Below are positions 17,508-25,878 of a DNA stretch of 51,049 bases, piece after piece. The translations under genes and the position numbers were made by a program. This DNA is from Bacillota bacterium (GTDB lineage: Bacteria > Bacillota > Clostridia > DSM-8532): assembly GCA_023440865.1 (NCBI GenBank), contig JAEXRM010000195.1, forward strand, positions 1-51,049, read 5' to 3'. Every line of letters begins with the position of its first letter. Positions within the stretch are counted from its first letter, which is position 1. The notes beneath the pieces were generated by a model. The model was not told the DNA's origin. It did not search any database and was given only the letters and a program-made list of their open reading frames with translations.

Positions 17508-18569
17508 ATGCAGACCAAGGACTTTTGGTACGACCTGCCCGAACAGCTCATCGCCCAGCATCCGGCGGAACCGCGCGACGCGTCGCGGCTGCTGGTGCTC
17601 GACCGCAGGACGGGGGAGATCGCGCACCGCATCTTTCGCGATGTCACCGCGTATCTGCGTCCGGGCGACTGCCTGGTCGTGAACAACACCCGTGTCATGC
17701 CCGCCCGCCTCATCGGCGAAAAGGAAGGCAGCGGCGGCAGGATGGAGTTCGTGCTGCTCAAGCGGCTGGCGCGCGACGAGTGGGAGGTGCTGGTCAAGCC
17801 CGGGAAAAAGGCGCGCATCGGTGCCCGTTTCCTGTTCGGCGACGGGTTGCTGCAGGCCGAGGTGGTCGGTATGCTTGACGAAGGCAACCGGCGCGTCCGT
17901 TTTGCATACGATGGCGTCTGGGAACAGGTGATTGAAAAGGTCGGCACCATGCCGCTGCCGCCATACATCACGGCCACGCTCGAGGACAGGGAGCGCTATC
18001 AGACGGTATATGCGCGCCTGACGGGATCCGCCGCCGCACCGACGGCCGGGCTGCATTTCACGCCCCAGCTGCTTGATGCGATCCGCGCCGCCGGCGTGTC
18101 CATTGCCGAGGTGACGCTGCATGTGGGTTTGGGCACATTCCGTCCGGTCAAGGTCGAGCATGTGCGGGAACACCACATGCACGCCGAGTCGTTCTCCCTG
18201 TCGCGTGAGGCCTGCGATGCCATTCTGGCCGCTAAGGCCGCAGGCGGCAGGGTCATCGCGGTCGGCACGACCACGGTGCGCGTGCTGGAATCCGTTGCGT
18301 CCGCCCTCCGGAGCGGTTCCTCCGACGGATCCCCTCCGCTGCTGGCACCCATGGAGGGGGAGACGCGCATCTTCATCTATCCCGGTTATGAGTTCCTCGT
18401 GACAGACGGCCTGATCACGAACTTCCATCTGCCCGAATCCACCCTGATGATGCTGGTTTCCGCCATGGCGGGACGCGAGCTGATCCTCGAGGCGTACCGG
18501 GTTGCGGTGCATGACGCATACCGGTTCTTCAGCTTCGGCGACGCAATGCTCATTCTGCCTGAGGCGTGA
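17508..18569 (+). CDS. queA: S-adenosylmethionine:tRNA ribosyltransferase-isomerase
   Basis: 353 residues, normal length. Motifs include DFWYDLPEQLIAQHPAEPRDASRLLVL at the start, VNNTRVMPARL, PLPPYI, GSAAAPTAGLHFT, LHVGLGTFRPV and TNFHLPESTLMMLVSA. It transfers and rearranges the ribosyl group of S-adenosylmethionine onto 7-aminomethyl-7-deazaguanine in tRNA to give epoxyqueuosine. Start at ATG 17508, with AAGAGG upstream. Its pathway partner tgt lies 1.3 kb downstream and queH at 37135. Confidence 0.96.
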   Translation: MQTKDFWYDLPEQLIAQHPAEPRDASRLLVLDRRTGEIAHRIFRDVTAYLRPGDCLVVNNTRVMPARLIGEKEGSGGRMEFVLLKRLARDEWEVLVKPGKKARIGARFLFGDGLLQAEVVGMLDEGNRRVRFAYDGVWEQVIEKVGTMPLPPYITATLEDRERYQTVYARLTGSAAAPTAGLHFTPQLLDAIRAAGVSIAEVTLHVGLGTFRPVKVEHVREHHMHAESFSLSREACDAILAAKAAGGRVIAVGTTTVRVLESVASALRSGSSDGSPPLLAPMEGETRIFIYPGYEFLVTDGLITNFHLPESTLMMLVSAMAGRELILEAYRVAVHDAYRFFSFGDAMLILPEA

Positions 18570-18651
18570 CGTCTTTCGCTCGTCGCTGATTCCCTATGCA
18601 TTTCTCATCCAACTCTAATTGCCATAACAGTTGTTCCTCATCCGACGGGAC

Positions 18652-18657
18652 TATACT
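18652..18657 (+). promoter_or_regulatory. -10 box before the repeat membrane protein
   Basis: TATACT with only a weak -35 (AGTTGT, 17 nt upstream), 31 bases before the start codon. Confidence 0.4.
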
Positions 18658-18688
18658 GGGTTCATCAGATGGAACGGAGGTCATGGTC

Positions 18689-19609
18689 ATGAATCGTGGT
18701 GGTAAGTATTTCTGGGGAATCGTCCTCGTCGTGTTGGGCGGCATGATGATCCTCAACCAGTTGAACCTGTTCAGCTTCAGCTGGCTGTGGTCCTTCAGCG
18801 CGCCGGTCATTCTCTTCGTCATCGCTTTCTTCTTTGTGGCCGGTTTCCTGTCACGGGGTCCGTCGTCCGCTGGGCTGCTGGTTCCGGCCGGTGTCCTGGT
18901 CGGCGTGGGGGCGACGCTGCTGCTGGGCGGCACATTCCACCTCATGCAGTATGTCTGGCCGGGATTCATCCTGGCACCCGCACTCGGCCTGCTGCTGCTG
19001 TACATGTTCAGCAACGAGCACAGCCCCGGACTGCTCGTGCCGATCGGCATTCTCGCCACCATTGCCGCAACCTGCTCGCTTTCGGCGGTCTTCGGCATCT
19101 GGCACATCCTGTGGCCCGGCTTCATCGCATCGCCCGCTGTCGGCCTGCTGCTGCTGTACCTGTTCGGCGAGCGCCAGAACCGCGGTCTGCTGATTCCCGT
19201 CGCCATTCTCGGCGGCATCTCCTGCATGTCATTCTTCGGCACCTTCATGATGGGCAACTACGGATACGGCAAGATCGGCCTGGCCGTCGTCCTCATTCTG
19301 GTGGGTCTGCTCTCGATCTTCCGCAAGCCGGGTCAGGGCGGCTCCTTTGCCCGCAGGGACAAAACGACGGCGGAACCAGGCATGAACGGCGCACAGGCGC
19401 ATCCGAACCAGAACGCGGACGCAAACCAGAGCTGGGATGAGGCCCGCAGCCGCCAGCAGTGGCGCGAGTATGGCCAGCAGGCCTATCGGGAGTACGACGA
19501 ACGGTTCAACAACCCCGACTGGGCCAAGGTCAAGCAGAACGGGAACGGTCAGAAATCCGCCAATCCTTACGACAATTCCGACTTCGGTGGCGGCGGAGAA
19601 GTCAAGTAG
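18689..19609 (+). CDS. Multi-pass membrane protein with internal repeats
   Basis: 306 residues. ATG 18689 is chosen because GGAGG (18676-18680) is eight bases upstream. The N-terminal helix pair (GKYFWGIVLVVLGGMMILNQ) resembles the LiaF/DUF5668 membrane module. Then a roughly 53-residue unit repeats two and a half times, each with GLLVP near the start and WPGFI.SPA.GLLLLY in the middle. In total about eight membrane helices. The last 100 residues are polar and rich in Asn, Gln and Gly. Envelope-stress proteins share the N-terminal module, but the function here is unknown. It separates queA from tgt. Confidence 0.65.
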   Translation: MNRGGKYFWGIVLVVLGGMMILNQLNLFSFSWLWSFSAPVILFVIAFFFVAGFLSRGPSSAGLLVPAGVLVGVGATLLLGGTFHLMQYVWPGFILAPALGLLLLYMFSNEHSPGLLVPIGILATIAATCSLSAVFGIWHILWPGFIASPAVGLLLLYLFGERQNRGLLIPVAILGGISCMSFFGTFMMGNYGYGKIGLAVVLILVGLLSIFRKPGQGGSFARRDKTTAEPGMNGAQAHPNQNADANQSWDEARSRQQWREYGQQAYREYDERFNNPDWAKVKQNGNGQKSANPYDNSDFGGGGEVK

Positions 19610-19680
19610 GCTTCCGCGACGCGTTCATGCACGGTGTTCATGAAGCGGCAACAGCGCGATTCCTACCGGATGGAACATGA

Positions 19681-19715
19681 AGCGGTCCGAGCCTGCGGGG
19701 TTCGGACCGTTTTCC
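19681..19715 (+). terminator. Rho-independent terminator before tgt
   Basis: CGGTCCGA (19683-19690) pairs with TCGGACCG (19702-19709), followed by TTTT. Confidence 0.75.
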
Positions 19716-19730
19716 TTGCCGCCGGCTTGT

Positions 19731-19742
19731 GGTAAGATGAAC
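19731..19742 (+). promoter_or_regulatory. Extended -10 promoter of tgt
   Basis: TGTGGTAAGATG, with no convincing -35 box. It is the same 12 bases as before the TPR gene (near 3182). Confidence 0.5.
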
Positions 19743-19849
19743 CACGGCGGTCTGCGGTTCACCCTGGTGTCCCGCGGCCGGATGCGATGAACCCGAACGA
19801 CCGCAGCACGGACAATCCGTGTTGCCGGCAGCAAGACAGGAGACAGCCG

Positions 19850-20971
19850 ATGCCCGCCATCCGTTACGAACTGATCAAGACCTGCGCCAGGAGCGGCGCC
19901 CGCCTCGGGCGCGTCCACACGCCGCATGGCACCTTCGAGACGCCCGCCTTCATGCCTGTCGGCACACAGGCCACGGTCAAGGGCATGACGCCCGAGGAAA
20001 TGAAGGAGGTCGGCGCGCAGATCATCCTGAGCAACACCTACCACCTGTTCCTGCGGCCGGGCCACGACATCGTCCGCGAGGCGGGCGGCCTGCACGGCTT
20101 CATGCACTGGGACCGGCCCATCCTCACCGATTCGGGCGGGTTCCAGGTGTTCAGCCTCAGCAAGCTCAACAAGATCAAGGAAGATGGGGTGACCTTCCGT
20201 TCGCACATCGACGGCTCGAAGAAGTTCCTGTCTCCCGAGATGTCCATCGAGGTGCAGAATGCGCTCGGGGCGGACATCATCATGTCCTTTGACGAGTGTG
20301 CGCCCTATCCGTGCGAATATGACTACGCCAAGCGGTCGATGGAGATGACGACACGCTGGGCCAAGCGGTGCAAGGCCGCGCACAAGCGGCCCGACGAGCA
20401 GGCGCTGTTCGGCATCGTGCAGGGCAGCACCTACAAGGAGCTGCGCATCGAGAGCGCGAAGCGGCTGGTGGAACTCGATTTTCCCGGTTACTCCATCGGC
20501 GGGCTGTCAGTCGGCGAGCCGGGTGCGATCATGAATGACATCCTCGAGCACACGACACCGCACCTGCCGACGGACAAGCCGCGTTATCTCATGGGTGTCG
20601 GCAGCCCCGACTATCTCATCGACGGCGCGCTGCGCGGCGTCGACATGTTCGACTGCGTGCTGCCCACGCGCATCGGCCGCAACGGCACCATCTTCACCGC
20701 GAACGGCCGCATCATCGTGCGCGACGCCAAGTACGCGCGCGATTTCACGCCCCTCGATCCGGAATGCGGCTGCTATGTCTGCCGCAACTACACGCGCGCC
20801 TACATCCGGCACCTGTTCAAGGCCGGCGAGCTGCTTGGCCTGCGACTGGCGACCTGGCACAACCTGCATTTCCTGCTCGAGCTGATGAAGGGCGTGCGGC
20901 AGGCCATCGCCGACGACCGGCTCCCGGAGTTCCGGACGGCGTTCTTCCTCAAGTACGGATATCCGCTCTGA
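19850..20971 (+). CDS. tgt: tRNA-guanine transglycosylase
   Basis: 373 residues, full length. Start at 19850 by AGGAGA six bases upstream. Shows TPAFMPVGTQATVKGMTP, LSNTYHL, LTDSGGFQVFSL, GGLSVGEP and nucleophile D268 in GVDMFDCVLPTR. The zinc site is CGCYVC with a later His. It exchanges guanine-34 of target tRNAs for the queuine precursor preQ1. It acts before QueA in the pathway. Own promoter and preceding terminator, so transcribed apart from queA. Confidence 0.97.
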   Translation: MPAIRYELIKTCARSGARLGRVHTPHGTFETPAFMPVGTQATVKGMTPEEMKEVGAQIILSNTYHLFLRPGHDIVREAGGLHGFMHWDRPILTDSGGFQVFSLSKLNKIKEDGVTFRSHIDGSKKFLSPEMSIEVQNALGADIIMSFDECAPYPCEYDYAKRSMEMTTRWAKRCKAAHKRPDEQALFGIVQGSTYKELRIESAKRLVELDFPGYSIGGLSVGEPGAIMNDILEHTTPHLPTDKPRYLMGVGSPDYLIDGALRGVDMFDCVLPTRIGRNGTIFTANGRIIVRDAKYARDFTPLDPECGCYVCRNYTRAYIRHLFKAGELLGLRLATWHNLHFLLELMKGVRQAIADDRLPEFRTAFFLKYGYPL

Positions 20972-21030
20972 GCGCATCGCGATCGCATGAGCGCGGTGAT
21001 CGCCTGAGTGCGGTGATCGCCTGAGCGCCC
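20969..21030 (+). repeat. 17-19-bp tandem repeat starting at the tgt stop codon
   Basis: Units start at 20969 (the TGA stop itself), 20988 and 21005, with a partial one at 21022. Each starts TGAGCGC or TGAGTGC and contains GGTGATCGCC or a variant. Confidence 0.8.
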
Positions 21031-21302
21031 ACCCGGTACGATGGCGCCGTAGCTACGGCGTCGGCCAGCAAGCAGCGATCGGGCGAGATGGCTGGACGGA
21101 GCGACATCCGCCTGTTGCCGGCGGCTTCACGCCCGCCCGTTTCGATTGCCAAAAGCCGCATGCATCATGTATAATCATACGAGATCGGCTTGACGAACAC
21201 ACACCGGCACCAGCTGCCGGCGCCGGTCTGACACCTTTGGTTCATCCAGCGGCCCGGGCCTCGATGCCCGTGGCGACGCACCCCATCGGGAGGACAAAAT
21301 CC
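20972..21302 (+). other. Intergenic stretch between tgt and yajC
   Basis: 331 bases with a tandem repeat at its start (to 21030) and the yajC promoter (21146-21175). Nothing recognised between 21031 and 21145. Confidence 0.5.
21146..21175 (+). promoter_or_regulatory. Sigma-A promoter of yajC
   Basis: TTGCCA (21146-21151), an 18-nt spacer, consensus TATAAT (21170-21175). Confidence 0.75.
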
Positions 21303-21683
21303 ATGAGCTTTCTGACGTTTCTGGCGACAGCCGCCAACGCTTCCGGCGGTTCCACACCTGCCGCATCCGGCGCCACGGGTGGCGCAAGCGCCGCCGCAGG
21401 CGGTACGGGCGGTCTGCTTTTCCAGCTGCTTGTCTTCATCGTGCCGCTCGGCCTGATGTACCTGCTGCTCATCATGCCACAGCGCAAGAAGGACAAGAAG
21501 GCCAAGGAGCTCATCAACAGCGCCATTGTCGGGGATATGGTCGTCACCATCGGCGGCATCTGCGGCAAGATCGTCAACATCAAGGACGATGAGATCACAC
21601 TCGAGTCGAGCATCGACCGTTCCAAGATCACCTTCAAGAAGTGGGCGATCAAGGAAGTCGTCAAGCCGGTTACCGACAAGTGA
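21303..21683 (+). CDS. yajC: Preprotein translocase subunit YajC
   Basis: 126 residues. One membrane helix (LLFQLLVFIVPLGLMYLLLIMPQRKKDKK, about residues 40-60), then the YajC cytoplasmic core: LINSAIVGDMVVTIGGICGKIVNIKDDEITLE. The N-terminal 35 residues are Ala/Gly/Ser-rich. YajC associates with SecDF and the SecYEG channel. Usually secD and secF follow; here a terminator and rimM follow instead. Start by GGGAGGA upstream. Confidence 0.92.
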   Translation: MSFLTFLATAANASGGSTPAASGATGGASAAAGGTGGLLFQLLVFIVPLGLMYLLLIMPQRKKDKKAKELINSAIVGDMVVTIGGICGKIVNIKDDEITLESSIDRSKITFKKWAIKEVVKPVTDK

Positions 21684-21749
21684 TGTGCGGAAGGGCGCTT
21701 CCCTTTCGTCACCGGAACCCCCTATGCGGCGATACGGCATGATATCATG

Positions 21750-21787
21750 GATGCAGCGGCTCTTCGGGCCGTTGCATCTTTGTTTTC
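21750..21787 (+). terminator. Rho-independent terminator after yajC
   Basis: GATGCAGCGGC (21750-21760) pairs with GCCGTTGCATC (21768-21778) with one G-T pair and a TCTTCGG loop, followed by TTTGTTTTC. Confidence 0.85.
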
Positions 21788-21929
21788 ACCAACAGGCGCG
21801 TGCCGGGATCCCATGCGGCAGGCCGCACCCCTGCGCACGGAGCCGGTTCCCTCTGCGGAGGGGATGCGGGAAGCGGCGGAGCGGCCCGCATCCCACCCCG
21901 CACAATTGACAGGATCCAGGAGGCCAGGC

Positions 21930-22487
21930 ATGCAGGAATACCTTTCCGTCGGATGTATGATCAACACGCACGGTGTGCGCGGAGAAATCAAGGTTTCCCC
22001 GTCCACATCCGATGTTTCCCGTTTCGAGTACCTCTACCGCATCCTGGTGGACATGTCTCCCTCCGGTGCGGGCAAGGGAGACCGGAAGGCGCCCGAAGCA
22101 GGGACGCCCCTGAAGGAATACTTCGTCGAGGGGGTGCGTGCCCACAAGAACCACATCCTGATCAAGCTGCGCGGTATCGACGACATGTCGGCGGCCGAGG
22201 CGCTCAAGGGACGCGAGCTCTGGGTGCCGCGCGCGGAAGCCCGCAAGCTAGACGAGGACGAGTGGTTCATCTGCGACATTCTTGGTCTCTCCGTCTATGA
22301 GGAAGGCCGTCTGCTTGGAAAGATCACCGACGTGCTGCAGACCGGCAGCAACGACGTGTACGTCACGGCAGACGAAGCCGGGCATGAAATCCTCATCCCC
22401 GCGCTCAAGGACGTCATCCTGACGGTGGACATCCCGGGCGGTCGCATGGATGTCAAGCTGCCGGAGGGGCTGCTCGATGCGCTTTGA
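21930..22487 (+). CDS. rimM: Ribosome maturation factor RimM
   Basis: 185 residues. Start at 21930 by AGGAGG. N-terminal RimM domain (YLSVGCMINTHGVRGEIKV), then a PRC-barrel-like C-terminal half (DEWFICDILGLSVY, GSNDVYVT, EILIPALKDVILTVDIPGG). It helps assemble the 30S head by binding uS19. Residues 45-60 carry a short variable insert. Overlaps trmD by 11 bases, the conserved rimM-trmD pair. Confidence 0.95.
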   Translation: MQEYLSVGCMINTHGVRGEIKVSPSTSDVSRFEYLYRILVDMSPSGAGKGDRKAPEAGTPLKEYFVEGVRAHKNHILIKLRGIDDMSAAEALKGRELWVPRAEARKLDEDEWFICDILGLSVYEEGRLLGKITDVLQTGSNDVYVTADEAGHEILIPALKDVILTVDIPGGRMDVKLPEGLLDAL

Positions 22488-23391
22488 GGTGCTCACGCTG
22501 TTTCCCGACAGCATGGACAAGCTGTTGGGCGAAAGCATCATCGGCCGGGCGCGCGAGAACGGGCTGATCACGGTGCAAACCACCAACATCCGGGACTTTT
22601 CGCTGAACCGGCACCGGAAGGTCGACGATTACCCGTATGGCGGCGGCACAGGGCTGGTCATGACACCCCAGCCCATCATCGACGCCTGGCGGTCGGTCGT
22701 GGATCGTCTGGGCGCGCGTCCCCGCACCTTGTACATGAGCCCACAGGGCAAGGTGCTCGACCAGGCCATGGCCGAGCGGCTGCGGCGAGAGGATTGCCTG
22801 ATTTTGCTGTGCGGGCATTACGAGGGCGTGGATGAGCGCGTGCTCGAGGAGATCGTCGACGAGGAGGTCTCCATCGGAGACTACGTGCTGACCGGGGGAG
22901 AGCTTCCGGCCATGGTGCTCATCGACTGCGTCAGCCGCCTGGTGGAAGGGGTGCTGCCGAATGAGGACGCGTATGCCGAGGAATCCCACTACTCGGGGTT
23001 GCTGGAGTATCCGCAGTATACCCGTCCGCCGGAATTTCACGGTCGATCTGTTCCTGATATTCTGTTGTCCGGTCATCATGACAAGGTAAAGAAGTGGCGA
23101 TTCCGCATGATGCTCGAACGGACGAGAGAGAAGCGTCCGGACCTGTATGCCGCCTATGAGCAGGCGCATCCGCTGGCAGTGGCGGAGGCCTTCGGCCTGC
23201 TGCCCAAGCGCAAGCCGCGGCGCAAGCAGCCGAGGAAGCCGGATGATCTTTCGCCAGAGCCGGTTGGCACGCCTGCAGCGGCAGAGCCGCATGAGGCGGC
23301 CGGCACGCCTGCAGCGGCACGGCCGCAGGAGCCGGTCGGCACGCCTGGCGGGACGTGCGAGGCGGTGCCGCAATCGGAGGAAGCAACATGA
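22477..23391 (+). CDS. trmD: tRNA (guanine-N1)-methyltransferase with repeat tail
   Basis: 304 residues, about 55 longer than usual. The SPOUT core is complete: RFEVLTLFPDSMDKLL, DDYPYGGGTGLVM, YMSPQGK, LLCGHYEGVDERV, EEVSIGDYVLTGGELPAM. It methylates G37 of tRNAs, guarding against frameshifts. The core ends around residue 245. The extra tail is basic, then has 12-residue repeats (VGTPAAAEPHEA type). Start at 22477 inside rimM with GGAGG upstream. The stop overlaps the rarA start (ATGA). Confidence 0.95.
   Translation: MRFEVLTLFPDSMDKLLGESIIGRARENGLITVQTTNIRDFSLNRHRKVDDYPYGGGTGLVMTPQPIIDAWRSVVDRLGARPRTLYMSPQGKVLDQAMAERLRREDCLILLCGHYEGVDERVLEEIVDEEVSIGDYVLTGGELPAMVLIDCVSRLVEGVLPNEDAYAEESHYSGLLEYPQYTRPPEFHGRSVPDILLSGHHDKVKKWRFRMMLERTREKRPDLYAAYEQAHPLAVAEAFGLLPKRKPRRKQPRKPDDLSPEPVGTPAAAEPHEAAGTPAAARPQEPVGTPGGTCEAVPQSEEAT
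23263..23352 (+). repeat. 36-bp in-frame tandem repeat in the trmD tail
   Basis: Units at 23263 and 23299 and a partial one at 23335 share GGCACGCCTGCAGCGGCA. They encode 12-residue repeats. Confidence 0.85.
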
Positions 23392-24731
23392 GCAACCGCA
23401 GGGAACCGCTGGCCTTCCGCATGGCGCCGCGCACTCTCGGGGAATATGTGGGACAGGAGCACATCATCGGTCCGGGCAAGCTGCTCAGCCGCATGATCGC
23501 CGCCGACCGCATCTCCTCGATCATCCTGTACGGACCGCCCGGAACCGGGAAAACCTCCATCGCAAGGCTCATCGCCCGGACGACGAAGGCCACGTTCCAG
23601 CAGCTCAATGCCGTGACCGCCGGTGTCAAGGACATCCGCGAGGTTGTCGAACAGGCCCGGAACACCTTCCTGAACCCGACAGGCCGCTGCGTGCTGTTCG
23701 TCGACGAGATCCACCGTTTCAACAAGTCCCAGCAGGACGCACTGCTGCCCTTCGTCGAGGATGGCACGGTCGTCCTGATCGGCGCCACGACCGAGAATCC
23801 GTACTTCGAGGTAAACAAGGCGCTGATCTCCCGCTCCACCGTGTTCATGCTCACGCCGCTCGAGGCGCGGCATGTCGTGCAGATCATCCGGGCGGCGCTG
23901 TCCGACCCGGAGCGTGGTTATGGCAAGCTGGACATCGGCATGTCCGACGAGGTGATGACATTCCTTGCGGACATCGCGTCCGGGGATGCGCGCATTGCCC
24001 TCAACGCGCTGGAGCTGGCGGTGCTGACCTCCGATTTTGGCGGCACGGGACACCTGGAGATCACCAAGGACGTCATCACCGATTGCGTGCAGAAGAAAAC
24101 CGTACGTTTCGACAAGGCATCGGAAGGGCATTATGACAACATCAGCGCCATGATCAAGTCGATGCGCGGCAGCGATCCGGACGCCACGCTGCTGTACCTG
24201 GCCCGGGCACTGTATGCGGGCGAGGAGCCCGAGTTCCTGGCGCGCCGCATCATGATCTGCGCTTCCGAGGATGTGGGCATGGCCAATCCGAACGCCCTGA
24301 CCCTGGCCGTGGCGGCAACCCAGGCCACCCTGATGGTCGGCATGCCCGAGGCGCGCATCCTGCTCGCGCAGGCGGCGGTCATGGTCGCCACCAGCCCGAA
24401 ATCGAATGCGAGCTACATGGCCATCGACAACGCCCTGGCGGACGTCGGTTCCCGCGACACGGGCGAGGTGCCCATGCAGCTGCGCAATGCGGTCGTGCAG
24501 GGCATGGCGGATCTCGGTTACGGAAAAGGCTACCATTACGCGCATGACGATCCCCGGCACATTGTCGACGACATGACCTACCTGCCCGACAAGATGAAGG
24601 GAACCATCTACTACAAGCCATCGTCCAATGGATATGAGCTCAAGATCCGGGAGTGGCTCGACCGGCGCAGGCAGACACAGGGGACAGCCGGCGGCGCCGA
24701 CAGGCGCGGAGGGGATGAGAAGCCATCATGA
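23388..24731 (+). CDS. rarA: Replication-associated recombination protein A
   Basis: 447 residues. AAA+ clamp-loader-like ATPase: FRMAPRTLGEYVGQEHI, Walker A GPPGTGKTS, Walker B VLFVDEIHRFNKSQQDALL, sensor GATTENPYFEVN, then the C-terminal MgsA tetramerization part (SDPDATLLYLARALYAGEEPEFLARRI). RarA acts at stalled replication forks. Translation is coupled at both ends by ATGA overlaps, with trmD before and a small membrane gene after. The last 20 residues are variable. Confidence 0.95.
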   Translation: MSNRREPLAFRMAPRTLGEYVGQEHIIGPGKLLSRMIAADRISSIILYGPPGTGKTSIARLIARTTKATFQQLNAVTAGVKDIREVVEQARNTFLNPTGRCVLFVDEIHRFNKSQQDALLPFVEDGTVVLIGATTENPYFEVNKALISRSTVFMLTPLEARHVVQIIRAALSDPERGYGKLDIGMSDEVMTFLADIASGDARIALNALELAVLTSDFGGTGHLEITKDVITDCVQKKTVRFDKASEGHYDNISAMIKSMRGSDPDATLLYLARALYAGEEPEFLARRIMICASEDVGMANPNALTLAVAATQATLMVGMPEARILLAQAAVMVATSPKSNASYMAIDNALADVGSRDTGEVPMQLRNAVVQGMADLGYGKGYHYAHDDPRHIVDDMTYLPDKMKGTIYYKPSSNGYELKIREWLDRRRQTQGTAGGADRRGGDEKPS

Positions 24732-25039
24732 ACGAAAGGAACATCCGTCGTTGGACCGCCATCCGCCGCATCAGCGCCTGGATCCTGCTCGCACTCTTTG
24801 TCCTGCTGGTGCTCAATCTGCTGATCTTCCATGTGATGACCGCGCTTTCCGCGGTTGTCTACCTGTCACTGATTGCCGTGTTCTTTCTGGGAAACGGCAT
24901 GCGAGGAGGTTCTCAAGCCAATGGACAACTGGAATGGGATGAAACCGGGGCAGAAGACGGAACCGGAGAAGAAGCGGGAACCGATCGCGACGCAGATCAG
25001 CCCGGAGACGGATGCGATTCTGGAGAAACTCGACAGTGA
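24728..25039 (+). CDS. Small membrane protein overlapping the sortase gene
   Basis: 103 residues. One or two membrane helices at 17-58 (AWILLALFVLLVLNLLIF, then LSAVVYLSLIAVFFLG). The last 40 residues are acidic and low-complexity, encoded where the sortase gene already runs in another frame. The start overlaps the rarA stop. The membrane half looks real; the tail may simply be read-through into the sortase frame. No family recognised. Confidence 0.5.
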   Translation: MNERNIRRWTAIRRISAWILLALFVLLVLNLLIFHVMTALSAVVYLSLIAVFFLGNGMRGGSQANGQLEWDETGAEDGTGEEAGTDRDADQPGDGCDSGETRQ

Positions 25040-25853
25040 GTTCCAAAAGGGGCGGGGTACGGGAGGCCGCAGCCGCAACCTCATCTCCAACATCATGATC
25101 GCGGCCGGCATCCTGCTGATCGTGATCCCGCTGGTGCTGACATTCGTGAACATGCGGCGCAATGCAGAAGCCATGGATGCCTTCCTGGCCGACACGGAGG
25201 GTGTGGTCGACTCGGCCCAGGCCTCCGTTGAAGATGTCGATGCGTTCTACCAGAACAATGTCGACTTTGGTGAGATCGGCACGGTGTCCGGTGTCGCGGA
25301 TCCATCCCTGACGGCAGGCGTGCCGCAGGACGGCGGTGCCGCAACGGAAGCGGCCCTCGGTCTGACCTCGTCGGCGGTGGTTGCGGCAACGACGGAGGCA
25401 TCGGCCCCCCCGGCAGCCCCGACAAGCAAGCCCCTCATGTCGAAGGAGGAAATCCAGAAGCGCATGATCGGTGTGCTCTACATCGACAAGATCGAAGTCC
25501 GCATGCCCGTCATGGATGGCGTCGACGATGAGACGCTCCGCGTTGCGGCCGGCCGCATGCCGGAATCCGGCAAGCTGGACAAGATCGGCAACGTGGTGCT
25601 GGCCGGCCACCGCAGCTACACCTTCGGCAAGTACTTCAACCGGCTGGACGAGCTCGAGGTGGGCGACACCTTCCGCATCAAGACGGGGAAAAGGATGCTC
25701 GAATACAAGATTTTCAAGAAGTTCATCGTCGAACCCGATGACTTCTCCATCCTCAATTACAACAAGACGGACAAGATCTGCACCCTGTTCACCTGCCATC
25801 CAATCGTCATCGCCAACAAGCGGCTGGTGGTGCAGGCGGTGCAAACCAATTGA
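24921..25853 (+). CDS. Sortase, class D-like
   Basis: 310 residues. ATG 24921 has GAGGAGG upstream; ATG 24939 is possible. A cytoplasmic charged tail, one membrane helix (about residues 58-80), a Ser/Ala/Pro-rich stalk, then the sortase domain from about residue 180. The catalytic set is visible: His in LAGHRSYTFGKYFNRLDEL, Cys in CTLFTCHP, Arg in NKRLVV. Sortases attach surface proteins to the cell wall at LPxTG-like signals. No protein with such a signal was seen in this window, so the substrate lies elsewhere. It overlaps the small membrane gene by 119 bases. Confidence 0.85.
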   Translation: MDNWNGMKPGQKTEPEKKREPIATQISPETDAILEKLDSEFQKGRGTGGRSRNLISNIMIAAGILLIVIPLVLTFVNMRRNAEAMDAFLADTEGVVDSAQASVEDVDAFYQNNVDFGEIGTVSGVADPSLTAGVPQDGGAATEAALGLTSSAVVAATTEASAPPAAPTSKPLMSKEEIQKRMIGVLYIDKIEVRMPVMDGVDDETLRVAAGRMPESGKLDKIGNVVLAGHRSYTFGKYFNRLDELEVGDTFRIKTGKRMLEYKIFKKFIVEPDDFSILNYNKTDKICTLFTCHPIVIANKRLVVQAVQTN

Positions 25854-25878
25854 CGGTTTGGCCGCGGGTGGTTCGGCA

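Noticed and set aside
21130..21180. A second heat-shock or CIRCE-like site before yajC
   Set aside because: Only a normal promoter is present; no dyad with the CIRCE arms.
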